This document shows, in pieces, positions 1 through 14,600 of a DNA stretch of 64,000 bases. The stretch is taken from positions 35,360,145-35,424,144 of the forward strand of contig CM019707.1 in assembly GCA_009760885.1 (NCBI GenBank). The letters run 5' to 3'. A model generated the notes under the pieces. It was not told where the DNA came from. It was given only the letters and a program-made list of their open reading frames with translations, and did not search any database. A program made the position numbers and the translations under genes. Positions within the stretch are counted from its first letter, which is position 1. Every line of letters starts with the position of its first letter. Origin of the DNA: Achatina immaculata. Lineage: Eukaryota > Mollusca > Gastropoda > Stylommatophora > Achatinidae.

Positions 1-25
1 ACTGGCTGAACATCATAATCTTTAA

Positions 26-735
26 CTCTTTCCGTGCTGGATGAAGAAACACGGACGTGTCGTGGTGTGCGGGAGTAAAAACGCGGGTCTTGGTCTGTTA
101 GGGAGTCTAGTTGTAAAATGGAATGGAAAACAGTATTTCCATGTACTTCCGTATACTTAATATGTTTCAAAGTATAGCTAAATGAATGAAAATTTCATAA
201 ATGCAGAGTTTTTTAGGAAAAAAGAAGTAATGTGATGTTTTTAGACACTGATTGTGGCCAGCTCACCATCGGCGAGGTCTAGATTCGCGCTACTTACCCC
301 TACTTACCATCTGAGATGTGTAGATCTACTTGTCGATCTCGTATTGTGACTCCGTATTGCATTCTTGCCGAATGAATGTCTGAACTAACCTCCTAACTAC
401 TCCTAACTACTTCTCCAGTCGTCTAAATATGTCTAGATCTACTCAGAAAACATTCAAGAGCAGTGGGGTGGCCATAGGCTATGTCCATACCCCTATCTAT
501 ATCGTCAAAAATTGAAAAATTTCCATGCTTCTCGTCCTTTTTTTCGCTCGGCATCGCTCGTAACTAGGCAAGCTTTCGCCATTTTGAAAGTGTCACCGGA
601 GTCGCGGACGAAATATGTACAATTTAAATGTTACACCGCTTGTTTTAATGAAACAAACAATTGTCACTATAACGACCATACAGTAGCTTTGGGACACCGG
701 AAGTGTCGCTATATCGACCATACGCATGGAAAGAG
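26..735. mobile_element. piggyBac-like non-autonomous element (MITE), 710 bp
   Basis: Bounded by TTAA on both sides (22-25 and 736-739), with terminal inverted repeats CTCTTTCCGTGC / CTCTTTCCATGC and subterminal direct repeats containing CGACCATAC near the right end. No transposase ORF. TTAA target duplication is diagnostic of piggyBac. It sits inside a copy of the 24-bp minisatellite, whose unit itself contains TTAA; the array resumes at 740. Confidence 0.72.
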
Positions 736-739
736 TTAA

Positions 740-1345
740 ATGCCTGAACATAATAATCTTTAACTGCCTGAATATTATAATCTTTAACTGGCTGAACATG
801 ATAATCTTTAACTGGCTGAACATGATAATCTTTAATTGCCTGAACATCATAATCTTTAACTGCCTGAACATGATCATCTTTAACTGGCTGAACATGATAA
901 TCTTTAATTGGCTGAACATCATAATCTTTAACTGCTTGAACATGATAATCTTTGACTGGCTGAACATCATAATCTTTAATTGCCTGAACATGACAATCTT
1001 TAATTGCCTGAACAACATAATCTTTAATTGCCTGAACATGATAATCTTTAATTGCCTGAACATGATAATCTTTAATTGGCTGAACATAATAATCTTTAAT
1101 TGCCTGAACATGATAATTTTTCACTGGCTGAACATCATAATCTTTAATTGGCTGAACATGATAATCTTTAATTGGCTGAACATGATAATCTTTAATTGGC
1201 TGAACATGATAATCTTTAATTGGCTGAACATCATAATCTTTAATTGCCTGAACATGATAATTTTTCACTGGCTGAACATCATAATCTTTAACTGGCTGAA
1301 CATTATAATCTTTAATTGGCTGAACATCATAATCTTTAATCTCAT
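740..1345. repeat. 24-bp minisatellite, about 25 copies
   Basis: Unit contains CTTTAACTGGCTGAACAT, with C/G and T/A variants between copies. It also occupies 1-25 left of the piggyBac-like insertion. Since 24 is a multiple of 3 and stops are rare, long ORFs arise on both strands; these are not genes. Confidence 0.95.
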
Positions 1346-1651
1346 GGTTTTTCATTTCATCAAGGCTTTTTTAAAAAGAGTTTTCTAAATATTCAAGCTT
1401 TTTTTTTTTTTAAACATCCAACTTTTTTAAATTTCTAAACATCCAAGCTCTCTTTTAAACATCTAATTTTTTTTTTTTAATTGCCAAACACCCAAGCCCT
1501 AGACAGATACCACACAGGTTTCATATTTTATTTGCCGGGGGGGGGGGGAAGTAGACATAACCTGTGAATGTTTCATAGTGTCAACTAAAGGTTTTCTAGC
1601 CCTCTTTATTCCATTCTGTATGTCTCTGAATAGCCATCTATTACACTCTAA
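1346..1651. other. T-rich and G-run simple sequence, no gene
   Basis: Poly-T/A tracts and a G(10) run near 1537. It would lie in PCCA intronic sequence 3' of exon 15. Nothing else recognised. Confidence 0.6.
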
Positions 1652-1850
1652 CATGCTGTCAAGACACTTTCTAATGTCACTCTGTATACCCCTGTATTAT
1701 GTGCTAAGACACTTTCTAATGTCACTCTGTATACTTCTGTATTATGTGCTAAGACACTTTCTAATGTCACTCTGTATACCTCTGTATTATGTGCTAAGAC
1801 ACTTTCTAATGTCACTCTGTTTACCTCTGTATACCCCTGTATTATGTGCC
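1652..1850. repeat. 45-bp minisatellite, about 4 copies
   Basis: Unit contains GACACTTTCTAATGTCACTC and TGTATTATGTGCT. PCCA intron. Confidence 0.9.
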
Positions 1851-2119
1851 AACAGCGCAAGATATGTCTGGAAGGTGTTTTATTATAAGTTTTTGGAACA
1901 AACTTTTCACTTTCAGTTATCAGCATCATGGGTTATCAGCAACATATAAACAAGCATTATACTAAGCATTATTGTTTTCATTCCTTCAAACAAGTTAATG
2001 GAAGGATTACACTATTGGTTTATTTTAAAATACACTTAGGTTTTCATGCAATACTTTTTTCTGACATTTAAGTTCTACATTTTGTTACAATTTATGCAAC
2101 TTATGTCCATTTTGTCACA

Positions 2120-2232
2120 TGTTTTGGGGCCAACGAATTAACAGGCATAAAATCCCTTGATGAGGTTGAAAGACTCGCCGAAGACAGGAAAAACTGGCGA
2201 ACTACCTTGAAAGCCCTATGTGACGTTTAACA
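2120..2232 (+). mobile_element. 3' end fragment of a non-LTR retrotransposon
   Basis: Translates to ...TGIKSLDEVERLAEDRK then NWRTTLKALCDV and a stop. The same C-terminus ends the longer LINE fragment at 48949-49599, so both are 5'-truncated copies of one family. Confidence 0.8.
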
Positions 2233-2473
2233 GCACAGCAAGGATATAAGATAAGATATCCATTTTCACTAGCACTTATCCTACCCTTACTTCATTTTGT
2301 GTGGAGTTTTATGTCCAAAATCCTGATAAGCATACAAACTCCATCATAAGAACAGCCTTTATACAGAAAGCAATTATGTCATGCATCATGTATATATATC
2401 TGTGTTTTCCTGAGAGTTACGTGATAACAGACTAACAAAAAGTTGAATTCTATCTGAACCTGATCTTTCATAC

Positions 2474-2576
2474 CTGCTCTGATTGATGAACTTCCTGGCT
2501 CTGAGCTGATCCTTCAGATACACGGCACAAGCCAAGGAACTCAGCTCCTGACTTTCTTTGACGGAAAGCTGTTTGC
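2474..2576 (-). CDS. PCCA: PCCA exon 15: linker / start of BT domain
   Basis: 103 nt, acceptor GTACCAG|GCAAAC, donor AGCAG|GTATGA. Encodes [18 protein letters not shown] then [16 protein letters not shown], matching the helix that opens the PCC-specific BT region. It ends in phase 2; the next exon must lie left of position 1. Confidence 0.92.
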
Positions 2577-3260
2577 CTGGTACAGATTGAGGAAGAGTTT
2601 GCAGTCAGAAAAGACATACTAGAGTAGAATGAAAGGACAAAGCTGGGGACAGACATACACGAACATGGAAATCTGCAAAGTCAAAGATGGCCAAGACATG
2701 GAAATCAACAAGTCAAAGATGGCCAAGACATGGAAATCTGCAAAGTTAAAGATGGCCAAGACATGGAAATCTGCAAGTCAAAGATGGCCAAGACTTTATC
2801 CTATCTTGAAAGTGGCTCTTGTGTCAGTTGTCTTGGTCAGTGAGGCTGGTGCTGAAGTGCTCATCATAGTGACACAACTTACTGACAGAATACTTCTTAG
2901 TCTGCATGAAGCCACAGAAGAAACTCTCAAAAGTGACTTGGTGCCTGTTTGGAAATTTCCCACCATCTTGTTCATTGTACTAAACCTGTTACTCAGAGAT
3001 TAACAACATATTCACACACAAGTGTCCATATGTGATGACCTCCAGAAAATGAATAAAATAAACCATATGAACTCAGAAACATGAACTCTCACTACAGATA
3101 AACAATGTCAGAGAAAAGCTGGACAGATCAGATAATACAGGACATTTGACAGGAAAATAATACTGTTCTCAGTACAAAAGACAGACAAAACCCCAAACAT
3201 GTCCAAAAGAAATGTCTTTTTTTTTAATGAGGAAAATTATATGTATAGATATAAATTTTG

Positions 3261-3293
<33 letters not shown>

Positions 3294-5580
3294 TGTGCAG
3301 ACAAATAAATTATGTCTGTACAGACATAAATTTGATATATATATATATATATATCTTGTGCAGACAGGGGACCCTCTGTACAGATATAAATTTGATTATA
3401 TATATATATCTTGTGCAGACAGGGGACCCTCTGTACAGATATAAATTTGATTATATATATATATCTTGTGCAGACAAATAAATTATGTCTGTACAGACAT
3501 AAATTTGATTATATATATATATCTTGTGCAGACAGGGGACCCTCTGTACAGATATAAATTTGATTATATATATATATCTTGTGCAGACAGTGGACCCTCT
3601 GTACAGACATAAATTTGATTATATATATATATCTTGTGCAGACAGGGGGCCCTCTGTACAGACATAAATTTGATTATATATATATATCTTGTGCAGACAG
3701 GGGACCCTCTGTACAGATATAAATTTGATTATATATATATATAGATATATATATATATATATCTTGTGCAGACAGGGGACCCTCTGTACAGATATAAATT
3801 TGATTATATATATATATATATATCTTGTGCAGACAAATAAATTATGTCTGTACAGACATAAATTTGATATATAACAGGGAGAACTGGCTACTTTCTTTAG
3901 TGTCAGGATACTTTCTTGTTCTTTCTTTAGTGTTAGGAAGAATCAGTTACCTTTTTGTTCTTTCTTTAGTGTTAGGAAGAATCAGTTACCTTTTTGTTCT
4001 TTCTTTAGTGTTAGGAAGAATCAGTTACCTTTTTGTTCTTTCTTTAGTGTTAGGAAGAATCAGTTACCTTTTTGTTCTTTCTTTAGTGTTAGGAAGAATC
4101 AGTTACCTTTTTGTTCTTTCTTTAGAACTGGTTACCTATATGTTGACCCAAGTGACCTCAAAAGGCAAGCTTTTTCAGCAGACACCAGCACCATGTGACC
4201 CAAGCTAGATATGCCATAAAGAAATGGAATATGATCTCGGCAGGTCTGTGATATCTCTCCAAGACAGCCACTTTCTTCCATCAGACTGACAAACAACCGT
4301 AACAGGTCTTGAAGCTCAGTTATGTAATGATGGTGCTGATTTACCTTTGAATCCATCAGGGAAGACCTCAGGCAAATAATTGGTGTTGATATCTCCCCTG
4401 ACAAACCTCTCCTCTGTCAAGATATCCCTGAGTAATGGAATATTGTGGGTAACTCCTGGAAAAAATACACATACAGTGATTGTATGTTATGATTACTACA
4501 TTAATTCTGCTATCAATATAATTCACAGAAGTACTTTACATATATTGCACTTTGATGATTATGTTCCTGTCACATACACTTCATTTGGTCTGTCCATACA
4601 TTTATGTCTATTTTTAGTACACTAATACATCAATCTACACTCAGATGTGTTTTTGCAGACAGAGCAAAACAGTCAATGTCCTTGAGATGAATAGAACATT
4701 TTGATAAGACAACCAATATGGAGAATCTGTCCTGCTCACCCTAGCTATCAATCTGACAGAAATGGACTTAGATACAGTCCTGATGAAAACTGAAAAGCTA
4801 CAAATCCAACATTAACTACAGCAGGCAAACAGTGATAAAGGCATACAACTATTCAGGAATAAAGGTATGCAATAATTCAGGAATACAATAAAGGTATGCA
4901 ATTATTCAGGAATACAATAAACATATGCAATTATTCAGGAATACAATAAACATATGCAATTATTCAGGAATACAATTAAAAAAAACTCTGTTACAGTTTA
5001 GTGTCACTATTTAGCAGTGTATTTTATTTCGAATGTTTCTGTAAACCTGAAAGTTTTTCAGTGTTTGAATGAGGATTAATAGTCAACATTTTAGAGGTTT
5101 GCCTGGAATGTCACTTCCACATTATCTCATGAATTCTTAGTTTTAAATTAGAATCTTATTTTCCTTTCCTGTCCCTGAGGTCACACACAATTTTTTATAA
5201 ATTCTAGCCTATAAACAGAAAAAAGTAGTTACATAAGTCCACATGATTATGCTGGGTTTTTTTTTTCCTCCTTCAAGTGTATACACGAAAATCTTATGAT
5301 GCAAGCATCTTACTAGGAGGAGAGAAAACTATAATGGCTTTTACTCCTGGATGTAACCTTTGAAGCAGGCTTTCCTGCAAGCTCTGCTAGCACAAGAAAC
5401 ACAACGATCCCAAAACACAGAGCAACTTCTTATAGTAACACCACAGCCTATTTTCTAGCAGCATTACTCGCCTCATGTCATTTTTACTCTCCAGTGATTT
5501 TCTATACAAAATTTTACTTTTCAAGCTTATTTCTTCAGATCAAAAGCAATGCATTCCTATTTATAATCTTTTTTCAGTTA

Positions 5581-5611
<31 letters not shown>

Positions 5612-8600
5612 TCAAGAGTAAAGCACAACCTTACACCAAAAAAAAAAAAACTGACTTTCTGCTTGTAGAAATTCTTTATGCTTCATGTAAGATAAAAATT
5701 CTACCTTTAATAACAAAAGAGTCCAATGCTTTAACCATATGGTCTATGGCTGCTGCTCGATCCCTGCCATAAGCCACCAGTTTGCAAATCAATGGATCGT
5801 AATATATACTTATATCGCTGCCTTCTGTCACGCCACTGTCACAGCGGGTCTATGGGTGCAATAAAAAGCAAATCAGAGAAAGAACAAAAAATTCTGTACC
5901 AGCCATTACATCAGGCACAAGAAATCCTAGCAACAGTAAACTACACACTCTCTCTCTCTTTCTCTCTCTCTCTCTGAACCTTAAGTGCCCAGGGCACATG
6001 GGGCTTCCACAAAGGTTTTCCACAAATGCCTGTCCTTTGCCTTTTTTCCCGCTCTTGCCCAGGTGAGCCCTCTATTACTCAACATCCTCTCTGTTGTTCT
6101 TCTCCATGTTTCTTTCAGTCTACACTTACTTCTGCCCCTTGTGGTGTCCATCTTAGTGCTATTATTAAACTACACTAGCACAATAATATACTCAGTTATC
6201 AGTTCTTCAATCTGTCTTCATGATCTCTATTTTTTTTTTAAACAGCTCATTCACAATCATGTGTTCTTCCTGTCTGTTATTTAAACCAAGAGTTATCAAA
6301 GATATAAACTAGGAGTTATCAAAGATTGAAAGCAAGAGCTATCAAAGATATAAACCAGGAGTTATCAAAGATTTAGTATGAGAGATACTGGCAGTCTATG
6401 AGATGTAACATTACTACAGCCTGTTATGTGGAGGATACTGCTCAGAGCTGTAACATTACTACAGCCTGTTATGTGGAGCATACTGCTCAGAGCTGTAACA
6501 TTAATACACCCTGTTATGTGGAGGATACTGCTCAGAGCTGTAACATTACTACAGCCTGTTATGTGGAGCATACTGCTCAGAGCTGTAACATTACTACAGC
6601 CTGTTATGTGGAGCATACTGCTCAGAGCTTTAACATTACTACAGCCTGTTATGTGGAGCATACTGCTCAGAGCTTTAACATTACTTCAGCCTGTTATGTG
6701 GAGCATACTGCTCAGAGCTGTAACATTACTACAGCCTGTTATGTGGAGCATACTGCTCAGAGCTGTAACATTACTACAGCCTGTTATGTGGAGCATACTG
6801 CTCAGAGCTTTAACATTACTGCAGCCTGCTATGTGGAGCATACTGCTCAAAGCTGTAACATTACTACAGCCTGTTATGTAGAGGATACTGGTCAGAGTTT
6901 GATTGGGGTCTATGCAGCTTTGCTTTGCTCCCCCTGACAACAATGTGGTCTCCGAATTTATGACTCAGTTTAACAACAGTTGGAGCTACTGAAACAAATG
7001 TATGTTTTGGTCAATATGACACATCTCAAAGTGGAACTATTACAGAAAAACAGGGGCACAATTAGCTTTATATGTAAGCTAGCTTCTAAAATATCTTGCA
7101 ATTGAAAACAGTGAAAATGTTCCATTGTTACTGTATATTTTCTGACAGTCTGTTGGTGGTGGTGTAGTTAATGTTCTACTGTAGCAGTATGTTAGCTGAC
7201 AGTATTTTGTTTGTAATAATCTACTGAAATTGACTGAAAGTCATTTGCTGGCAGTGTTTTATTGTAACCATGTACTGACAGTCTTCTGCTGGCAATGTTT
7301 TATTGTAACCATGTACTGACAGTCTTCTGCTGGCAATGTTTTATTGTAACCATGTACTGACAGTCTTCTGCTGGCAATGTTTTATTGTAACCATGTACTA
7401 ACAGTCTTCTGCTGACAATGTTTTATTGTAACCATGTACAGACAGTCTTCTACTGGCAATGTTATACTGTAACCATGTACTGACAGTCTTCTGCTGGCAA
7501 TGTTCTACTGTTAACTGTGCATCAACTGACAGTCTTCTGCTGGTAATTTTCTATTATTAACTGTGCATAGACTGACAGTCTTCTGCTCTTAATGTTCTCT
7601 TGTTAACTGTGCATAGACTGACAGTCTTCTGCTGGTAATGTTCTATCATTAACTGTGCATCGACTGACAGTCTTCTGCTGGTAATGTTCTACTGTTAACT
7701 GTGCATCGACTGACAGTCTTCTGCTGGTAATGTTCTACTGTCAACTGTGCATCGACTGACAGTCTTCTGCTGTAATGTTCTATTAACTGTGTGCTGACTG
7801 GTCTTTCTTTTGGTCATGCTCACAGAAAAAAAAAACTGACTATAACATAACACTGTAATGAGGCTCAAACATCAAATATACAAGTAAATGTCTTAAGTAC
7901 AGTCTGACCAATATAAAAAATGTAATAATACATCTACTTACATAATCTAAATGATTTGGTTCCACATAGCGGGTCAAACGTCCTATAGATGGCATTCCAA
8001 AGTTTCTGTAAGGATCCTGGAGAAAGGAGGACATTTAGACAAAATGAATATGACTACGCCAACCACAAGCAGCAAACCTCAATAAACCTGTCAAAGCTGA
8101 AATAATATAAACAAATATGTGACATAAGATATAAACTGCCAGCAATAAACCAACTGAATATTTCATTAAATGTCTTGTGCCATATGACTTTGGTAAAAAT
8201 GTCTAGCTGATCTCTACACATATGAGGGGTGACTAATAAGTTCTCGGCATAAGGTACAATGAATTATTTGTGGACAACTTTTTTAGGTTATTTCTCAACA
8301 TAGTCCCCTTGCAAGTTTATCCTGGAGCATATGGATCCCTTCTTTGTAAAAGTCAGCATCTTGTGCCAGTAGAAAGTGGTCAAAGCATGAATGACGTCAT
8401 CATCTGAAGCAAATTTGTGACCACTGACCCCTTTTTGAGTTTGGTAAACAGGTAATAGTGCGAAAGAAATAAGAAGCTGGAAGCCACATTCATGAATAGA
8501 AGCCATTGCCACTGGCGACTTGTGAACTGGAGCACTGTCTTGCTGAAAGATGACTGCTCTAGTCAATTTCCCTCTACGCTTTTCCTTCAATTTGACCCGC

Positions 8601-11600
8601 AGTTGCTTCACAAGATTAGCATAATAGGCCCTGGTGACCGTTCTGCCCTTTTGAAGATAGTCTACCAATAGCACACTTTCTGAATCTCAAAAGATGGAAG
8701 CCACCACTGTGCCTGCAGATAGAACCACCCTTGTTTTCTTTGGAGGTGGAGATCCATGATGTTTCCACTGCTTTGACTGTTCTTTGGTTTCTGGTTGAAA
8801 ATGATGAACCCAAGTCTCATCCATAGTCACAAATTGCTGAAGAAACTTTTCAGGATGTGCAGAAAAATGGCCAAGATTGTCTCTTGACATGTTGAGATGC
8901 TGTCATTTGTGATCAGCTCCAAGAAGTTTCAGGACCCATCGAGCAGAGACCTTTGTCATTTGAAGATCATTGTGAATAATGGCATGAACACGTACCTGGG
9001 AGATGCCCAACTCAGTAGCAATGTGCTGCTCAGTTAGTCGTCAATCCTCCATTATCATGTCATGGATTCTATCTGTGGTTACCGTTCTTGGTCTTCCTGG
9101 ACGGGGATCATCTTCCAGACTCTCCCTTACTTGTTTGAATTGAGCTGCCCATTTCTTCACTGTGCTGTAAGAAGGAGCACTCTCCTCTAGTCTCTACCAT
9201 ATCCTCATGGATCTCCTTCAATGAAAAGCCCTTGATGCAGATGTAGTGAATGACTGCTCGATGAGAAATTTTATCCATTTTCTCAATTTCTGCCACCCTT
9301 TACCACTTCAGTAGTGTGTAAAAAAAATTGGTTGCAGTTAATTTCTTGAAACTTGGTGTTTAATTTTACATTAACCTGATCTACAAATGCACCTAATATC
9401 AACTGTATGTTTCAAGTATTTGTACCTTATGCCGAGAACTTATCAATCACCTCTCGTACATATTTGGTAAGCTTTTCTAAATTTCCTCCACAGGTTCACA
9501 TTTGAAAAGGTTTTCTAAATTTCCTTCATAATTTCACATTTGGAAAGGTTTTCTAAATTTCCTTCATAATTTCACATTTGGAAAGGTTTTCTAAATTTCC
9601 TTCACATGTTCAAACTGGAAAGGTCTTCTAAATCCCCCACCCCCTCCAAACCATATTTGGAATGGTTTTCTAAATTCCCTCCACACATTCACATTTGGAA
9701 AGGCTTTCTACATTTCCCCTGCATATTCACATTTGGAACGATATTTTTATAAATAGGAAACAACTAGACTTTCGTACAGTAAAGTAAGAGAACAGTTTTG
9801 TATGATTTGACCTCGAAAAAATCGTAGACAAAGCACTTTGGTGAAACGTGAGAGAATGAAAAATCACAAGAGAATTACCTGGGATTTGAACCACGTACTC
9901 TGGTAGGATGAGCAGCTATCTAGCCACGAGAGAACATTGTACTAACTCCACATGTTCACATTTGGAAAGATTTTCTAAACTTCACAAACACAGGCTGGTC
10001 AGTGGAGATTAGCCAAGAGAATACAGACTAATGTTTTCTCTATAGCGGAGGATCATGGGTAAGACCTGCAGTGAGAATTTAAGAAAGCTGCCATATTTAT
10101 CTCCAATCCCCCCCCCCCGGGAATTACTGTGTTAAGAGCACACTTATCTTAACATAGTCTTTGTGAGACAGGAAACATAGATCTGTTTGCTTCAAAACTC
10201 TGACCTACTTCTGTAGCCCAGAAACCTGTAGCAATCAACACTAATTGTAATTGTTATTTTTGTAAAATGTAATGTCAGGTTGGTGGACGGATGGGGACAT
10301 GGAGATCGCTGGCAGGGATGAGGAAAATCTGATGTGAAACCAATGAATCCAGGACATGACAAGCCTATGATTCTTTACAACAATGTCTATCAGAATGATG
10401 TAAAACAAAACAAAGCCACCAGACTATATAAGTGGCGGGGAATGGATATCGCTGAGGCACTCATCAGATTCCTCATCCCAAAGTCAGAGTGTCTCTGTGG
10501 AACTGTCCCAAAGCCGTTTGGCCAGCCAGTGTTGCATGCTCGATCTGACATGGAGAAGGGGCTTAAGTACAGCCACCAGAGGCTGGAAAACAAAGTTTCG
10601 GCCAGGCCAGCCTACAACACTGTCTTCATGGCAGTCTGAGCAAGACCACAGTCTGCCCTAGCAAGGAAAGGTGCTGAAGTCAGAGGTACCCAGCCAGAAG
10701 GCGCATTGCAAAAATCAGGGTACCACACATCATCGCCAATGTGTGTATGAAGAAGAAGAAGCAGAAGATTTCCAACCAATAGGATAAGTCTGCCACAAGA
10801 TCTCCACAGCAGCCATGAGCTGTTCACAATTAAGAGAGACGCTACAACAACTAAATAAATACAGCCCACCATGAAGAGACTAACCAGGCTGGAAGTACAA
10901 AGAAAATCTGACAACAAACCTCAGCATAGACTCTACACTCAATAGCACATCCATCTATAGGAATATCAGTCTGGCGATGTAAGAGCTGGTGACCTTTAGC
11001 TACTCTCAGCATCTGGTGGACAATGTCCACTCCTGTGATCACTTCTGTGATGGGATGTTCCACCTGCAGCCTGGTATTCATCTCCAGAAAATAGAAGTTC
11101 TTGTTCTTGTCCACCAGAAACTCAACAGTGCCTGCATGAAAAATCAATTCTGTCAAGGTCATATCATTAAATCAAAATTAACAATCAAAACTTTCACAAG
11201 CTCACCAGCATACACAACTTTGTCCCCTGCGAAACAATGATAGAAACAAAACATAACACATGAAAAGTTCCATGTAGAAGACATAATAAAAAGTTTTGCA
11301 ACTACAGATTGTGAGGATATGAATACGACTGCTGACAATATTTGCTGCAATGTCAACTTCATTAAGTTCTCTTTCTTTTTTCCATATTTATGTTCACTAA
11401 AAGTATGCGTGCGGTTAGATTAACGGAACTGATAGAAGCCATCAAAGTTCTCACAGTCACCATGGAACATGCGCAGCACCGAGATTCTCCTTCACATGAG
11501 GTCGCTTAACGACCTCGTCTGATGTGCAGCGATAACATTCAAACATTTAATGCCAGGAATATTTCAGTGTTTCCCACATGCTGTTTTCTTTGTTCTGTAC

Positions 11601-14600
11601 AGTGTGAGGTACTACTCATCCACTCCATACTATAAAAAGTAGTAAAAACATGTAAGATATCCCTGCATTCTGTGCAGCCTTCATTTAGCCATACACTCAC
11701 CAGCAGAATCGTATCCGACGGCAGTAGCCAGTCTGCATGCCTGCTCTCCCATGGCCTGACGAGTCTTTGCATCCAAAAATATGCTGTAAATACAAATGAA
11801 AATAAACTTTAGTTATAAAGCGTAAACTATTTATTACGGCCAAATAACGTCTTAAATTTACTGAAGAAATGTTACATTACATTTGAAATAAAGCTGACAA
11901 TTAAGAATGAAATACATAATGTTACAGCCATTAACTCACCTTGGAGCCTCCTCTATGACTTTCTGATTCCTGCGCTGTATGGAGCACTCTCTTTCATTTA
12001 ACCACAGGCAGTTCCCATGTTTGTCACATAAAATCTACAAACAGACAAGCAAGTCAGAATTTGTGATCATTCTGTGAATAATTAATTTACCACAGTAATT
12101 CCATGATTATCTCTCTTTATTCATCACGGATAAAAGCAGTGAAGGGAAAGAACAAGGGCATAAAACAGTTCCATAGCAAACATGCCAACAAAAAAGACTC
12201 AGTTTGGTCAGCTGTTTCATAAAATAAGACTGGCAGTTTAGTCGGGAGTATCATGAAAGTAAGACTCACAGTTTGGTTGGGTGTATCATGAAAGTAAGAC
12301 TCACAGTTTGGTTGGGTGTATCATGATAGTAAGACTCACAGTTTGGTTGAGTGTATCATGAAAGTAAGACTCACAGTTTGGTTGGGTGTATCATGAAAGT
12401 AAGACTCACAGTTTGGTTGGGTGTATCATGATAGTAAGACTCACAGTTTGGTTGAGTGTATCATGAAAGTAAGACTGACAGTTTGGTTGGGTGTATCATG
12501 AAAGTAAGACTCACAGTTTGGTTGGGTGTATCATGAAAGTAAGACTCACAGTTTGGTTGGGTGTATCATGAAAGTAAAACTGACAGTTTGGTTGGGTGTA
12601 TCATGAAAGTAAAACTGACAGTTTGGTTGGGTGTATCATGAAAGTAAGACTCAGTCTGGTTGGGTGTATCGTGAAAGTAAGACTCACAGTTTGGTTGGGT
12701 GTATCATGAAAGTAAGACTCACAGTTTGGTTGGGTGTATCATGAAAGTAAGACTCACAGTTTGGTTGGGTGTATCATGAAAGTAAAAGTAAGTTTGGTTG
12801 GGCGTATCATGAAGGTAAAATTGACAGTTTGGTTGAGTGTATTATGAAGGTAAAATTGACAGTTTGGTTGGGTGTATCATGAAAGTAAAACTGACAGTTT
12901 GGTTGGGTGTATCATGAAAGTAAAATTGACAGTTTGGTTGGGTGTATCATGAAGGTAAAACTGACAGTTTGGTTGGGTGTATCATGAAGGTAAAACTGAC
13001 AGTTTGGTTGGGTGTATCATGAAAGTAAAACTGACAGTTTGGTCAGGTGTATCACAAAAGTAAGAGACTGAACATGGCTGAAGAGGCTAGTGGCCTTCTC
13101 TTGAGAGATGATGTGATATGGCTAACTGAAACTGATAACACTGAATCATACATCTCAATCTATAGGATTATATGTATCCAAAGACAGTAGTTGCAAATCT
13201 CAAATGAATGCTAGATCACAGGCAACACACAGTCAATACAACATTGGAGTCATCTCCCTAAAAACAGACATCCTGGTGTCAAAGGTCAAACACGTATGGG
13301 CAGGCCCCGAGTGTAACAAAGCCACTCCTCATGACAAGCAACAGAGCTAGGCCCTTTTCTACAGTTACAGGTGTTGTTACTTGTAGCTGCTTCTTGCTGT
13401 GGACAACATTGCACGTGTTGTTGCTTGTAGCTGCTTCTTGCTGTGGACAACATTGCACGTGTCGTTGCTTGTAGCTGCTTCTTGCTGCGGACAACATTGC
13501 ACGTGTCGTTGCTTGTAGCGGCTTCTTGCTGCGGACAACATTGCACGTGTCGTTGCTTGTAGCGGCTTCTTGCTGTGGACAACATTGCACGTGTCGTTGC
13601 TTGTAGCGGCTTCTTGCTGTGGACAACATTGCACGTGTCGTTGCTTGTAGCGGCTTCTTGCTGTGGACAACATTGCACGTGTCGTTGCTTGTAGCGGCTT
13701 CTTGCTGTGGACAACATTGCACGTGTCGTTGCTTGTAGCGGCTTCTTGCTGTGGACAACATTGCACGTGTCGTTGCTTGTAGCGGCTTCTTGCTGTGGAC
13801 AACATTGCACGTGTCGTTGCTTGTAGCGGCTTCTTGCTGTGGACAACATTGCACGTGTCGTTGCTTGTAGCGGCTTCTTGCTGTGGACAACATTGCACGT
13901 GTCGTTGCTTGTAGCGGCTTCTTGCTGTGGACAACATTGCACGTGTCGTTGCTTGTAGCGGCTTCTTGCTGTGGACAACATTGCACGTGTCGTTGCTTGT
14001 AGCGGCTTCTTGCTGTGGACAACATTGCACGTGTCGTTGCTTGTAGCGGCTTCTTGCTGTGGACAACATTGCACGTGTCGTTGCTTGTAGCGGCTTCTTG
14101 CTGTGGACAACATTGCACGTGTCGTTGCTTGTAGCGGCTTCTTGCTGTGGACAACATTGCACGTGTCGTTGCTTGTAGCGGCTTCTTGCTGTGGACAACA
14201 TTGCACGTGTCGTTGCTTGTAGCGGCTTCTTGCTGTGGACAACATTGCACGTGTCGTTGCTTGTAGCGGCTTCTTGCTGTGGACAACATTGCACGTGTCG
14301 TTGCTTGTAGCGGCTTCTTGCTGTGGACAACATGCACGTGTCGTTACTTGTAGCTGCTTCTTGCTGTGGACAACATTGCATGTGTTGTTACTTGTAGCTG
14401 TTTCTTGCTGTGGACAACATTGCATGTGTTGTTACTTGTAGCTGTTTCTTGCTGTGGACAACATTGCACGTGTTGTTACTTGTAGCTGCTTCTTGCTGTG
14501 GACAACATTGCACGTGTTGTTACTTGTAGCTGCTTCTTGCTGTGGACAACATTGCACGTGTCGTTACTTGTAGCTGCTTCTTGCTGTGGACAACATCGCA

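Noticed and set aside
10334..10639. A 101-codon ORF as a small gene
   Set aside because: No recognisable domain, no splice context, and the flanks look like an interspersed repeat; left as unidentified sequence.
13279..14425. Minus-strand ORFs of 334-379 codons ([14 protein letters not shown] repeats)
   Set aside because: Pure translation of the 45-bp minisatellite; 1-2 bp indels between units break all frames further along.
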